Shown here one piece after another: positions 1 to 8,032 of a DNA stretch of 64,000 nt. The notes beneath the pieces were generated by a model. The model was not told the DNA's origin. It saw only the letters and a list, made by a program, of their open reading frames with translations, and did not search any database. The translations under genes were made by a program, and so were the position numbers. Each line of letters begins with the position of its first letter. The first letter of the stretch is position 1. The stretch is from NCBI RefSeq assembly GCF_017744045.1, contig NZ_JAGHRD010000002.1. The stretch is one strand, 5' to 3'. Source of the DNA: Pelagimonas sp017744045 (GTDB lineage Bacteria; Pseudomonadota; Alphaproteobacteria; Rhodobacterales; Rhodobacteraceae).

Positions 1-34
1 CCCGCCCACCCCGACACCGCAAAGGGCCTGAGAG

Positions 35-994
35 ATGAGTTTGGAAGACGCCAAAACCGAAGTGGATCACGCTTTCACCCGAGCGGATTTCAAAGGCCCA
101 TCCTTTGAAAATGTATTTGCCGGGGCCCCATCTTTTCTGCGCCGCCGCTATAGCAAGGATTTGAGCGGCGTTGATATGGCTGTCACCGGTTTGCCTTTTG
201 ACCAGGCGGTCACCAATCGGCCCGGTACCCGGCTTGGCCCGCGGGCTATCCGCGAAGCTTCGCTTTTGCAGCCCTGCGATGCGCCTTATGGCTGGGGTTT
301 TGATGTGTTGAGCGAATTTGCCATCGCGGATTATGGCGATATGGCCTTTGACTATGCGCGCCCCGATCTGGTGCCCGGCTTGATCCAGAGCCATGTTGCC
401 GGGATTTTGGGGCAGGGGGCGGCCTGCATTGCGCTTGGCGGCGATCATTCGGTGACGCTGGGCTGTCTGCGTGCCCATGCGGAAAAACACGGTCCCCTGA
501 GCGTGATCCAGTTTGACGCCCATACAGACACCTGGGCGGACGATGATCTAAGCCGGGTCGATCATGGTACCTTTATGTATAAGGCCGCCAAAGAAGGGAC
601 GGTCATTGCCGGGCGCTCGGTTCAGATTGGCATTCGGACGGATAATCCCGACACGATCGGGTTCAATATTCTCGATGCGCGAGATGTGCACCGCCTTGGG
701 CCAGAGGCGATTGCGCAGAAGGTCAAAGAGATTGTTGGTGATCATCCCTGTTACCTGACCTTTGACATTGATGCACTTGACCCGGCCTTTGCCCCGGGCA
801 CGGGAACGCCGGTTTGGGGCGGGCTCACCAGCCATCAGGCGGCGGTTGCCTTGCGTGACCTTGCCGGGATCAATCTGGTTGGCGGCGATGTGGTCGAGGT
901 CTCGCCGCCCTTTGACACGACCGGGGCCACGGCCATTGCGGCGGCGCATGTGGCGACGGAGTTGCTCAGCCTGTGGGCCTGGACGCGGCGCTGA
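35..994 (+). CDS. speB: Agmatinase (ureohydrolase family)
   Basis: Likely hydrolyses agmatine to putrescine and urea, a cytosolic step of polyamine synthesis. The 319-residue length fits the arginase/agmatinase family. The manganese ligands are visible in order: GGDHS at 135-139, DAHTD at 161-165, and FDIDALDP near 243-250. The start is an ATG behind an AAAGGG-type ribosome binding site. Family membership is clear. Substrate choice between agmatine and guanidino-acids (guanidinobutyrase, proclavaminate amidino hydrolase) cannot be settled from motifs, because these enzymes share the metal site. The gene stands alone; the next gene begins 130 bp downstream. Confidence 0.85.
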   Translation: MSLEDAKTEVDHAFTRADFKGPSFENVFAGAPSFLRRRYSKDLSGVDMAVTGLPFDQAVTNRPGTRLGPRAIREASLLQPCDAPYGWGFDVLSEFAIADYGDMAFDYARPDLVPGLIQSHVAGILGQGAACIALGGDHSVTLGCLRAHAEKHGPLSVIQFDAHTDTWADDDLSRVDHGTFMYKAAKEGTVIAGRSVQIGIRTDNPDTIGFNILDARDVHRLGPEAIAQKVKEIVGDHPCYLTFDIDALDPAFAPGTGTPVWGGLTSHQAAVALRDLAGINLVGGDVVEVSPPFDTTGATAIAAAHVATELLSLWAWTRR

Positions 995-1124
995 CCTTAG
1001 TCGGGTTTGGGGCACGGCAAAGAAACCGGTGGATAACCGCCTTTGTGATCACGTGAGGCTTTTAGAATCGCCCGTCCGGGTGCAACCATGCGCATAACCA
1101 AAACAATAAGAGCAGAGGGCCATC

Positions 1125-1538
1125 GTGCGCATGGTTTTTTTCGCGATTCTGATCGTCGTCTTGGGCGGGCTGGGCTGGATTCGCTTTGCCCCATCCGATG
1201 CCGCCTATTGGCATGTCGATCCAAAAGTAACCACCGATCAGGACCTGAAAGATGGGGTGCGCAGGCGTTTGGCCGGCGATGAGGCTGTTTTCACCAAATT
1301 GAATGACCTGATCATGAACACGCCACGCACCACAGTCTTGGCTGGCAGCGCCGCCGATGGGCATGTGACCTATGTCACGCGCAGCCTGTGGTTTGGCTTT
1401 CCCGACTACACCACCGTGCAACGTGATGGTGACGTTTTGGAAATCTGGGCGCGCTTGCGATTTGGCAGTTCGGATCTTGGCGTGAACAAGGCGCGGGTTG
1501 ATGGATGGCTCAACGCATTGGCGCAGATGGGCACCTGA
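1125..1538 (+). CDS. DUF1499 family protein
   Basis: This 137-residue protein has a hydrophobic N-terminal helix (about residues 3-18), so it is probably membrane-anchored or exported. The rest resembles DUF1499, a family of unknown function, notably the stretch YVTRSLWFGFPDYTTV followed by LEIWARLRFG. The GTG at 1125 is preceded by AGAGGG at a suitable distance; the ATG two codons later is an alternative. It ends 39 bp before prfA and may be cotranscribed with it. The family assignment comes from recalled motif similarity; the function is unknown. Confidence 0.7.
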   Translation: MRMVFFAILIVVLGGLGWIRFAPSDAAYWHVDPKVTTDQDLKDGVRRRLAGDEAVFTKLNDLIMNTPRTTVLAGSAADGHVTYVTRSLWFGFPDYTTVQRDGDVLEIWARLRFGSSDLGVNKARVDGWLNALAQMGT

Positions 1539-1577
1539 CCCCTTGACCCGGGCGGTGCAATGGGCAATTCAACCTGA

Positions 1578-2627
1578 ATGATCCCAAGAGACCGTTTACA
1601 ACAGATCAAAGAACGCCTGGAATATGTCGAGGCGCGTATGTCGACCGGCGAAGGTGACATTGCGCAGCTGGGCCGTGAATATTCTGACCTGAAGCCGGTC
1701 GTGGATCAGATCCGCGACTGGGAACAGCTGGTCGAGGATATTGCCGAAGCCGAGGCCATGCTTGATGACCCGGAAATGCGCGAATTGGCCGAAGAAGAGC
1801 TGCCCGAAATGCGGGCGCGCTTGCCCGAGCTGGAACATGCGGTTCAGCTGAGCCTCTTGCCCAAGGATGCCGCTGACGGGCGTCCGGCCATGCTGGAAAT
1901 TCGCCCCGGTACGGGCGGGGATGAGGCGGCGCTGTTTGCCGGTGATCTAGCGCGTATGTATCAACGATATTGCGAGGCGCGAGGCTGGCGTTGGGAGGTC
2001 ATCGAAGAGGCGATGTCGGAACTTGGCGGTGTGCGTGAACTGGTGGTGCGCATCGAAGGGGACAGTGTCTTTGCCCGGATGAAATTTGAATCCGGTGTGC
2101 ACCGTGTGCAACGCGTGCCCGAGACGGAATCCGGCGGGCGCATTCACACCTCGGCGGCGACGGTGGCGGTTCTGCCTGAGGCCGAAGAGGTGGATATCAA
2201 CATTGACCCCAATGAGATCCGCATCGACACCATGCGCGCCTCTGGTGCTGGTGGTCAGCATGTGAACACCACGGATTCCGCTGTTCGTATCACTCATATC
2301 CCGTCGGGAATTGTGGTCACGAGCTCGGAAAAATCCCAACACCGCAACCGCGAGATTGCCATGCAGGTTCTGCGCGCGCGTCTGTTTGATCTGGAGCGGC
2401 AGAAGGTTGCAGATGAACGCTCGGCTGATCGGAAATCTCAAGTCGGGTCAGGGGATCGCTCGGAACGGATTCGGACTTATAACTTCCCGCAAGGGCGGAT
2501 GACCGATCACCGCATTGGCCTGACGCTCTATAAGCTTGATCAGATCATGGGCGGTGATCTGGATGAGATCGTGGATGCGCTGACTGCGGAACATCAAGCC
2601 ACGCTGCTGGCGGAGATGGAGACATGA
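1578..2627 (+). CDS. prfA: Peptide chain release factor 1
   Basis: RF1 recognises UAA and UAG in the ribosomal A site and triggers hydrolysis of peptidyl-tRNA. The 349 residues hold the GGQ catalytic motif at 225-227 inside GAGGQHVNTTDSAVR. The stop-codon recognition tripeptide sits at 181-183 as PET, the RF1-type position; RF2 would show SPF. The glutamine of GGQ is the methylation target of PrmC, whose gene follows 93 bp downstream with a double palindrome between them. The start is the ATG at 1578; no strong Shine-Dalgarno sequence is visible, but the N-terminus aligns with the family. Confidence 0.97.
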   Translation: MIPRDRLQQIKERLEYVEARMSTGEGDIAQLGREYSDLKPVVDQIRDWEQLVEDIAEAEAMLDDPEMRELAEEELPEMRARLPELEHAVQLSLLPKDAADGRPAMLEIRPGTGGDEAALFAGDLARMYQRYCEARGWRWEVIEEAMSELGGVRELVVRIEGDSVFARMKFESGVHRVQRVPETESGGRIHTSAATVAVLPEAEEVDINIDPNEIRIDTMRASGAGGQHVNTTDSAVRITHIPSGIVVTSSEKSQHRNREIAMQVLRARLFDLERQKVADERSADRKSQVGSGDRSERIRTYNFPQGRMTDHRIGLTLYKLDQIMGGDLDEIVDALTAEHQATLLAEMET

Positions 2628-2637
2628 GCCGCGGGAG

Positions 2638-2679
2638 AAATTCCGTGCACGGAATTTGCAAATTCCATCGATGGAATTT
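2638..2679. repeat. Tandem pair of 20-bp palindromes (copy 1)
   Basis: Two perfect 20-bp palindromes, AAATTCCGTGCACGGAATTT and AAATTCCATCGATGGAATTT, are joined by the dinucleotide GC. They lie in the gap between prfA and prmC. A second unit of the same architecture lies at 8898-8939, so this is a dispersed element and not a chance hairpin. Each half can form a hairpin in RNA or a symmetric protein site in DNA. It lacks a trailing T-run, so it does not look like an intrinsic terminator. Confidence 0.85.
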
Positions 2680-2720
2680 GGGAGCATCCGGACGGTCTGT
2701 TGTGGTGCAAAGGGGCCGTT

Positions 2721-3566
2721 ATGCGCGCGTCTGACCTGCTGGTTCAGGCCGCGCGACGTTTGAATGGAGCGGGCATTCCAGACGCCAACCGCGATGCGCG
2801 CAAGCTGTTGGCCTTTGCCTTGCAAATCGATCCGTCGCGTTTGACGTTGGTTCTGCCTGAGGATGTGTCCGACGAGCAAGCTGAGGCGTTTCAAAACCTG
2901 ATCGAGAGGCGCGCCGCGCGTGAGCCGGTCAGCCATCTGACCGGAACGCGTCTGTTCTATGGGCGCAGTTTTCATGTGTCGCCCAATGCGCTCGACCCGC
3001 GACCCGAGACAGAAAGTTTGATCGAGGCCGCTTTGACACAGCCGTTTTCACGGGTTTTGGACCTTGGCACGGGAACAGGGTGCATTTTGCTCACGCTTCT
3101 CGCTGAGCGGACAGAGGCCAGTGGCGTGGGCGTCGATCTCAGCGCCGAGGCGCTGGAGGTCGCAAAAGCCAATCGGGATGCGCTGCAACTGACGGATCGG
3201 GCAGAGTTGTACCAAGGCAACTGGTTTGGCGCTGTGCCCGCCAACTGCCCCCCCTTTGATCTTATCCTTTCCAACCCGCCCTATATCGCACTGTCGGAAA
3301 TGGCGGATCTGGAACCGGAGGTGCGTGACTATGAGCCAAGGCTTGCCCTGACCGATGAGGGGGACGGGCTGCAGGCCTATCGCGATATTCTTGCTGTTGT
3401 TCAGGCGTTTCTAGCCCCCGGCGGGCGCGTCATGGTTGAAATAGGTCCGACCCAGGCCAGTGACGTCACAAAGCTGATGCAACAGGCGGGGTTAACCGGT
3501 GTTGAAACGATTCCTGATATGGATGGGCGCGACCGCGTCGTTCTGGGGCGAAAATCCACCGAATAG
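2721..3566 (+). CDS. prmC: Release factor glutamine N5-methyltransferase
   Basis: PrmC methylates the glutamine of the GGQ motif in release factors using S-adenosylmethionine. The 281 residues show the SAM-binding motif DLGTGTG at 114-120 and the diagnostic NPPY at 185-188. The ATG at 2721 is chosen because AAAGGGG lies five bases upstream; a TTG seven codons earlier would extend the frame but has no such site. It is the usual partner of prfA, its own substrate, and is probably in the same transcript. The double palindrome at 2638-2679 would lie in the mRNA 41 bases before the start. Confidence 0.95.
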   Translation: MRASDLLVQAARRLNGAGIPDANRDARKLLAFALQIDPSRLTLVLPEDVSDEQAEAFQNLIERRAAREPVSHLTGTRLFYGRSFHVSPNALDPRPETESLIEAALTQPFSRVLDLGTGTGCILLTLLAERTEASGVGVDLSAEALEVAKANRDALQLTDRAELYQGNWFGAVPANCPPFDLILSNPPYIALSEMADLEPEVRDYEPRLALTDEGDGLQAYRDILAVVQAFLAPGGRVMVEIGPTQASDVTKLMQQAGLTGVETIPDMDGRDRVVLGRKSTE

Positions 3567-3783
3567 GCCGCATTGCATGAAAAAACGCCGGGAACTGTCA
3601 GGTTTCCCTCTTGTTTTGGGGCACATCCTGTGGTTATTCATATGGCGTCGGGACGACGGATGGCATGCAGCATGTCCGGCCCGACGGTAAGCCAAACATA
3701 ACGGTGATCGGTTATTCTGGGGCGCAGGATGCGCCTGTCTCGGTCCCTCAACAGTCGAAAATCAGGCTGAGTATCAAAACATT

Positions 3784-4503
3784 ATGCGATCTTCCAAATC
3801 TCGTTCGCGGAACAAGAACAACCGCAACCGCAACAACAATCTTGGCAATGTGGTCAATCGGGTCTTTGACAGCTCTGGCCCCGAGGGCAAGGTGCGCGGC
3901 ACGCCCCAGCAGATCATCGACAAGTATAACCAGCTGGCCCGCGACGCCACGCTGAGCAATGACCGGGTTGCGGCAGAGAATTTCCAACAACACGCAGAGC
4001 ATTACATGCGTCTGCTGAGCGAAGCGCAGAAAGAACAAGAAGCGCGCCGCGAACAGCAGGAAAAAGAAAACCGCGAACGTCAGGCGCAGCGCGACCGTGA
4101 CCGCGCCCAGCGTGAGGCGCAGCAGGCGGAACGTCAGCAGGCGCAGCAGCAGCCCCAAAATCAGCCTCAGCATCAGCCAGGCCCGCAAATGGACCCATCC
4201 GAGGCGGATCAGCCAGATGTGCTTGAGGTGGTGACACCAACCGGGGACGAGTCTGATTTGGTTGTCGACACGCCCGAAGCCAAAGCCGAAGCGCAGCCCG
4301 TGGCTGAGCCCGCCGAAGAGCCAGCCGCGGCTGAGGAAAAGCCCAAGGCAGAAAAGCCCAAGAAACCGCGCGCGCCCCGCAAACCTCGCGCCCCGCGCAA
4401 GCCCAAGGCCGAAGCGGCCCCAAAAGAAGAAGCACCAGCCGAGGCTGAACCTGCTGATGCCAAGCCAGCCGCTAAAGAAGGCGAAGCCCCCGCGGCGGAG
4501 TAA
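3784..4503 (+). CDS. DUF4167 domain protein with low-complexity basic tail
   Basis: This 239-residue protein begins with a strongly basic, asparagine-rich segment (RSSKSRSRNKNNRNRNNN), followed by a helical domain with RVFDSSGPEGKVRGTP and AEHYMRLLSEAQKEQE. Both are hallmarks of DUF4167, a family of alphaproteobacterial proteins of unknown function. From about residue 75 it turns into a charged Q/E/R coiled-coil-like stretch, and the C-terminal 90 residues are a K/P/A/E-rich tail containing KPRAPRKPRAPRKPK. The composition suggests nucleic acid binding, but this is inference. It is a single gene closed by a strong terminator at 4525. The 217 bp upstream hold no other gene that I can support. 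Confidence 0.8.
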   Translation: MRSSKSRSRNKNNRNRNNNLGNVVNRVFDSSGPEGKVRGTPQQIIDKYNQLARDATLSNDRVAAENFQQHAEHYMRLLSEAQKEQEARREQQEKENRERQAQRDRDRAQREAQQAERQQAQQQPQNQPQHQPGPQMDPSEADQPDVLEVVTPTGDESDLVVDTPEAKAEAQPVAEPAEEPAAAEEKPKAEKPKKPRAPRKPRAPRKPKAEAAPKEEAPAEAEPADAKPAAKEGEAPAAE

Positions 4504-4524
4504 GCTGTACTCTTTGTGAATGAG

Positions 4525-4560
4525 AAAGCCCGTACCAGAGATGGTGCGGGCTTTTGTTTT
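4525..4560 (+). terminator. Intrinsic terminator after the DUF4167 gene
   Basis: A 12-bp near-perfect stem (AAAGCCCGTACC paired with GGTGCGGGCTTT, loop AGAGAT) is followed by a T-rich tail. It lies 22 bp past the stop codon. Confidence 0.9.
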
Positions 4561-4595
4561 TGCCCTGTGTGGGCCTGACCCTCACGACTGGATTG

Positions 4596-4632
4596 CAACA
4601 AAAACACCGCCCAAAGAGGTTTTGGGCGGTGT
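4596..4632 (-). terminator. Intrinsic terminator of the molybdenum hydroxylase operon
   Basis: Read on the minus strand, ACACCGCCCAAA pairs with TTTGGGCGGTGT around a five-base loop and is followed by TTTTTG. It lies 22 bp beyond the stop codon of the large subunit gene and faces the terminator at 4525. Confidence 0.9.
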
Positions 4633-4653
4633 GCTATCATGAGGGAAATCGCT

Positions 4654-6816
4654 TTAGGCGAATTCAACACCGTCATTGATCATCGGCAGGTTGGCCACGA
4701 TCACGCCGGTATTGGCAATCGCGTTTGCCAAGGCCGGAGCTGAGGGGGGCGTGCCCGGTTCGCCAATGCCGCTTGGGGCTTCGGCGGAGGGGATGATATG
4801 GGTTTCAATCGCCCCGATATCGCCAATGCGCAACGGTTCGTAATCCGGGAAGTTGGATTGATCCACGACGCCGCCGGTCAGCGTGATCTCATCACGCATC
4901 ACATGGCCGAGCCCATAGCCAACACCGCCCTCGATCTGCGCTTTGACCACATCCGGGTTCACCGCGATGCCGCAATCCACGGCGCAGGTGACCTTTTCAA
5001 TCTGGACGCCATCATCGGGGTTGCCCGAGATTTCAACCACTTCGGCGACAAAACTGCCAAAGGATTTGTGCACGGCAATTCCCTGGCTGCGACCTTCGGG
5101 GGCGTTGCCCCAATTGCCTTTCTCGGCGGCTAGTTTCAGAACCGCTGCCTTGCGTTTGGCATCGGCACTGTCGCCCAGATGGGCCAGTCGGAATTCGACC
5201 GGGTCCCGATCTGCGGCCTTGGCCACGAGATCCATCATAGCCTCCATCGCATAACCGGTGTGGGTGTGACCAACCGAACGCCACCACAGGGTCGAGGTGG
5301 CCTTTTTGGTGTCGGTCAATCCCACGCGGAAACCGGGCAGGGTGTAAGGCGTGTCAGATACACCCTCGACCGAGGAATGGTCGATGCCGTCATGGACCAT
5401 CATGGATTCAAAGGCGGTGCCCTTCATGATGGATTGCCCGGCGATGCGGTGCTCCCATGCCAGGATCTCGCCCTCGGCGGAGAGGCCAACCTTGACCTTG
5501 TGACCAAAGGCCGGGCGATACATGCCACCGCGCACATCGTCCTCGCGGCTCCAGACCAGTTTCACCGGGCGGGTCCGGTCAGTGATGGCAAAGGCCAGCG
5601 CCGCCTCAACCTGATAATCGGCATTAGGAGTGGCGCGGCGACCGAATGAGCCGCCCGCCAACATGGTGTTGATACGCACCTTGTCCATGGGCAGTTGCAG
5701 GATCTGCGCCAGAGCCATTTGCGGCCCCGTTGGCATTTGCGCCCCGTCATGCAGGGTCACGCCGCCATCCTCATTGGCCTCGATGGTGCAGGTCAGCGGT
5801 TCCATCGGGGCATGGGCGAGCAGGGGGAAATAGAACGTCTTTTCAATAACCTTGGCGGCCTGATCCATGGGGCCTGCCTCGGTCTTGGTCACGTTGTACT
5901 CTGCGTCACCTTCTAGTGCTGCAAGGATTTCCTCTTTGATTTGCGCACTGTCTCGGGTTTCGGCGGCAGACAGATCCCATTCGACGCTGAGCGCATCCCG
6001 GGCCTGCATGGCGGCCCAGGTGTTTTCAGCATAAACCGCCACAGCGGCATTATTGGGCAGGGTTGCAGCGCGGATGAACCCTTTGATTGATTTGGCCTCG
6101 CTGTCGTCAAAGCTGGCGACCAGACCGCCGGATTGTTCGGGACGGGCCAACATGACGACCATCTGGTTGGGCAGATGCACATCCATGGCGTACATGGCCG
6201 TGCCATTGCCCTTGATTTCGCTGTCCAGACGACGCACCTGCGGATTGCCGATCAGGCGCCATTGCTCAGGCGTCTTCAGCACCGGTTCCGCCGGGGCCTC
6301 AAGCTGCGCTGCCGCCGCGACAAAGTCGCCCAGTGGCGCGGATTGCCCGCCGCCGATGACCATGCCGTCAACAATGTCCAAGCTGCCTGCCTCAACGCCC
6401 CAAGCTTGGGCCGCGGCCTCTAGGATCACGGCTCGGGCCGCCGCACCGGCCTGGCGGTATTGCATGAAGGAGTTCGCCATGGCGGTCGACCCACCGGTGC
6501 CCTGGAAACCGCCAAAGAACAGGTTGGCATAAAGCTCGGCATTGGACGGGGCGAATTCGTAGTCGATCTGATCCATGGTCACGCCGATTTCTTCGGCGAT
6601 CAGGGTGCTCAGACCGGTTGCAGGGCCCTGGCCCTTTTCAAAATGCTTGATGATGGCAACGACGCGGCCCTGATCGTTAATCTTCACGAACGGGTTCAAC
6701 TGGGCGGTCTCAGACCCGGCGGCCAAAGCGCCATCGGGGCGTAGACCGACCATCAGAACGGCACCAGCAGCGGCGGCGGATTTCAGGAAACCACGGCGAG
6801 ATGTCTTGAGTGTCAT
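4654..6816 (-). CDS. Molybdopterin-binding subunit of a Tat-exported aldehyde/isoquinoline oxidoreductase-type hydroxylase
   Basis: Large catalytic subunit of a xanthine dehydrogenase-family enzyme, closest in layout to isoquinoline 1-oxidoreductase beta subunits (IorB). The N-terminus carries a twin-arginine signal (SRRGFLKSAAAAGAVL), so the folded enzyme is expected in the periplasm. The C-terminal GEPGTPPSAPALANAI holds the catalytic glutamate region typical of molybdenum hydroxylases. The start at 6816 (ATG) lies seven bases after GGAGG and two bases after the small-subunit stop; a TTG two codons earlier is less likely. There is no FAD subunit and no CoxF/XdhC-type maturation gene nearby. 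The substrate is unknown. Confidence 0.85.
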   Translation of the reverse strand: MTLKTSRRGFLKSAAAAGAVLMVGLRPDGALAAGSETAQLNPFVKINDQGRVVAIIKHFEKGQGPATGLSTLIAEEIGVTMDQIDYEFAPSNAELYANLFFGGFQGTGGSTAMANSFMQYRQAGAAARAVILEAAAQAWGVEAGSLDIVDGMVIGGGQSAPLGDFVAAAAQLEAPAEPVLKTPEQWRLIGNPQVRRLDSEIKGNGTAMYAMDVHLPNQMVVMLARPEQSGGLVASFDDSEAKSIKGFIRAATLPNNAAVAVYAENTWAAMQARDALSVEWDLSAAETRDSAQIKEEILAALEGDAEYNVTKTEAGPMDQAAKVIEKTFYFPLLAHAPMEPLTCTIEANEDGGVTLHDGAQMPTGPQMALAQILQLPMDKVRINTMLAGGSFGRRATPNADYQVEAALAFAITDRTRPVKLVWSREDDVRGGMYRPAFGHKVKVGLSAEGEILAWEHRIAGQSIMKGTAFESMMVHDGIDHSSVEGVSDTPYTLPGFRVGLTDTKKATSTLWWRSVGHTHTGYAMEAMMDLVAKAADRDPVEFRLAHLGDSADAKRKAAVLKLAAEKGNWGNAPEGRSQGIAVHKSFGSFVAEVVEISGNPDDGVQIEKVTCAVDCGIAVNPDVVKAQIEGGVGYGLGHVMRDEITLTGGVVDQSNFPDYEPLRIGDIGAIETHIIPSAEAPSGIGEPGTPPSAPALANAIANTGVIVANLPMINDGVEFA

Positions 6817-6818
6817 GA

Positions 6819-7283
6819 TCAAGCCTCCAGGATTTCAGACGCGCGCTGAATACCGGCGCGGATGCGTTGATAGGTGGCGCAGCGGCAGGCATTGCCATTC
6901 ATATAGTCGTTGATCTCTTCAACCGATGGCTTGGGATTTTCCTGCAAAAGACCAACGGCCGACATGATCTGACCAGACTGGCAATAGCCACATTGCACGA
7001 CATCCAGCTCTTTCCAGGCTTGCTGGATCGCGGCCCCTTCGGGTGTGTCGCCAATGGTTTCGATGGTGGTGATTTCGGCCCCTTCGACATCTTCGATAAA
7101 AGTCTGGCAAGAGCGAGCCGGTTCGCCGTCAACATGAACGGTGCATGCGCCACAAGACGCAACACCGCAGCCAAATTTGGTGCCGGTCAGTTTCAGTTCG
7201 TCCCGGATAACCCACAAAAGCGGGGTCCCTGGATCGGCGTCGACGGAATGCTCGACGCCATTTAGCTTGAGAGTGATTGTCAT
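6819..7283 (-). CDS. [2Fe-2S] small subunit of the molybdenum hydroxylase
   Basis: This 154-residue electron-transfer subunit holds two [2Fe-2S] clusters. The plant-type ferredoxin motif is visible as GCGVASCGACTVHVDG with a later SC, and the second cluster motif as CGYCQSGQIM and NACRCATYQRI. It has no signal peptide, as expected for a partner carried out by the Tat signal of the large subunit. It is the first gene of a two-gene operon read away from the TetR-type regulator at 7436, with only 2 bp between its stop and the next start. Electrons probably pass to a cytochrome, since no flavin subunit is present. Confidence 0.88.
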   Translation of the reverse strand: MTITLKLNGVEHSVDADPGTPLLWVIRDELKLTGTKFGCGVASCGACTVHVDGEPARSCQTFIEDVEGAEITTIETIGDTPEGAAIQQAWKELDVVQCGYCQSGQIMSAVGLLQENPKPSVEEINDYMNGNACRCATYQRIRAGIQRASEILEA

Positions 7284-7318
7284 GAGAGGTGCCCTGTTAG
7301 ATTAGCGCGCGTTTGGTG

Positions 7319-7340
7319 GTGTAAACCATGTAGTTTACAC
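7319..7340. promoter_or_regulatory. Operator-like inverted repeat O1
   Basis: Perfect arms GTGTAAAC and GTTTACAC flank CATGTA. It lies 36 bp upstream of the small-subunit start in the divergent region shared with the TetR-family gene. The related O2 is centred 41 bp away, about four helical turns. Confidence 0.7.
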
Positions 7341-7359
7341 TAAGCGTTAATCAAGCGAG

Positions 7360-7381
7360 GTGTAAACCCTTGCGTTTACCC
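7360..7381. promoter_or_regulatory. Operator-like inverted repeat O2
   Basis: GTGTAAAC, six bases (CCTTGC), then GTTTACCC: the same half-sites and spacer length as O1 with one mismatched base. It lies 55 bp upstream of the TetR-type regulator start and is the likely autoregulatory site. Confidence 0.65.
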
Positions 7382-7435
7382 CAACATGACCCATATTAAG
7401 GTGTTTGACAAACTCCAAGAGCAGAACCCGGACCC

Positions 7436-8017
7436 GTGTCGGAAAAGAGAGAAGACATTTACAGGGCGGCAGTTGCCGAATTTCAGGAACGCGGATTTCA
7501 TGCCACCAGCATGGATGGGATTTCTGCGCGCGCCGGTGCATCCAAAAGAACGGTCTATAAGCACTTTGAAAGCAAAGAGAATTTGTTTCGTGAATTGATG
7601 CGCCGTCACTGGGCGCGTTTCGTCGAAGTCTATGATGTGCGCTATGATCCCAGCCGCGATATACGTGACCAATTGCGGGAATTTGGCCGCGAAGAAGGGC
7701 GGCTTTTGACCTCACCCGAAGTGATGGCCACGACTCGGTTGGTGATGAGCGAAGTGTTGCGCAGCCCGGAACTGGTCGAACAGAACGAGGAAAAAACCAA
7801 CTACCGCGCCGGGATCGAAGCCATGCTGCGCGCGGCCAGCGCGGATGGAAAGTTACAGGTTGCCGATGCCGAACAGGCGGCGGAAGAGTTCATTTCGCTG
7901 ATCAAGGGCAAAGCGTTTTGGCCGGTTGTTTTCGGCGCGCCTGTTTTGTCTCAGGACGATATGAGCGCGCTGATCGAAAGCAGTGTCGAGATGATCATGG
8001 CGCGCTATGGGGTTTGA
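7436..8017 (+). CDS. TetR/AcrR-family transcriptional regulator
   Basis: The 193-residue regulator has an N-terminal helix-turn-helix: AVAEFQERGFHATSMDGISARAG and then SKRTVYKHFESKENLF, the standard TetR DNA-binding layout. The remainder is an all-helical ligand-binding domain. The start is a GTG at 7436 that places the family N-terminus correctly. It is divergent from the molybdenum hydroxylase genes, and the two matching palindromes at 7319 and 7360 are its probable operators. The natural reading is repression of both promoters until a substrate-like ligand binds. The ligand cannot be deduced. Confidence 0.85.
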   Translation: MSEKREDIYRAAVAEFQERGFHATSMDGISARAGASKRTVYKHFESKENLFRELMRRHWARFVEVYDVRYDPSRDIRDQLREFGREEGRLLTSPEVMATTRLVMSEVLRSPELVEQNEEKTNYRAGIEAMLRAASADGKLQVADAEQAAEEFISLIKGKAFWPVVFGAPVLSQDDMSALIESSVEMIMARYGV

Positions 8018-8032
8018 ACCTGGGTCCTGACC

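Noticed and set aside
3567..3783. Small frames between prmC and the DUF4167 gene
   Set aside because: They are in mixed frames with no family similarity or ribosome binding site; the stretch is better left as non-coding.
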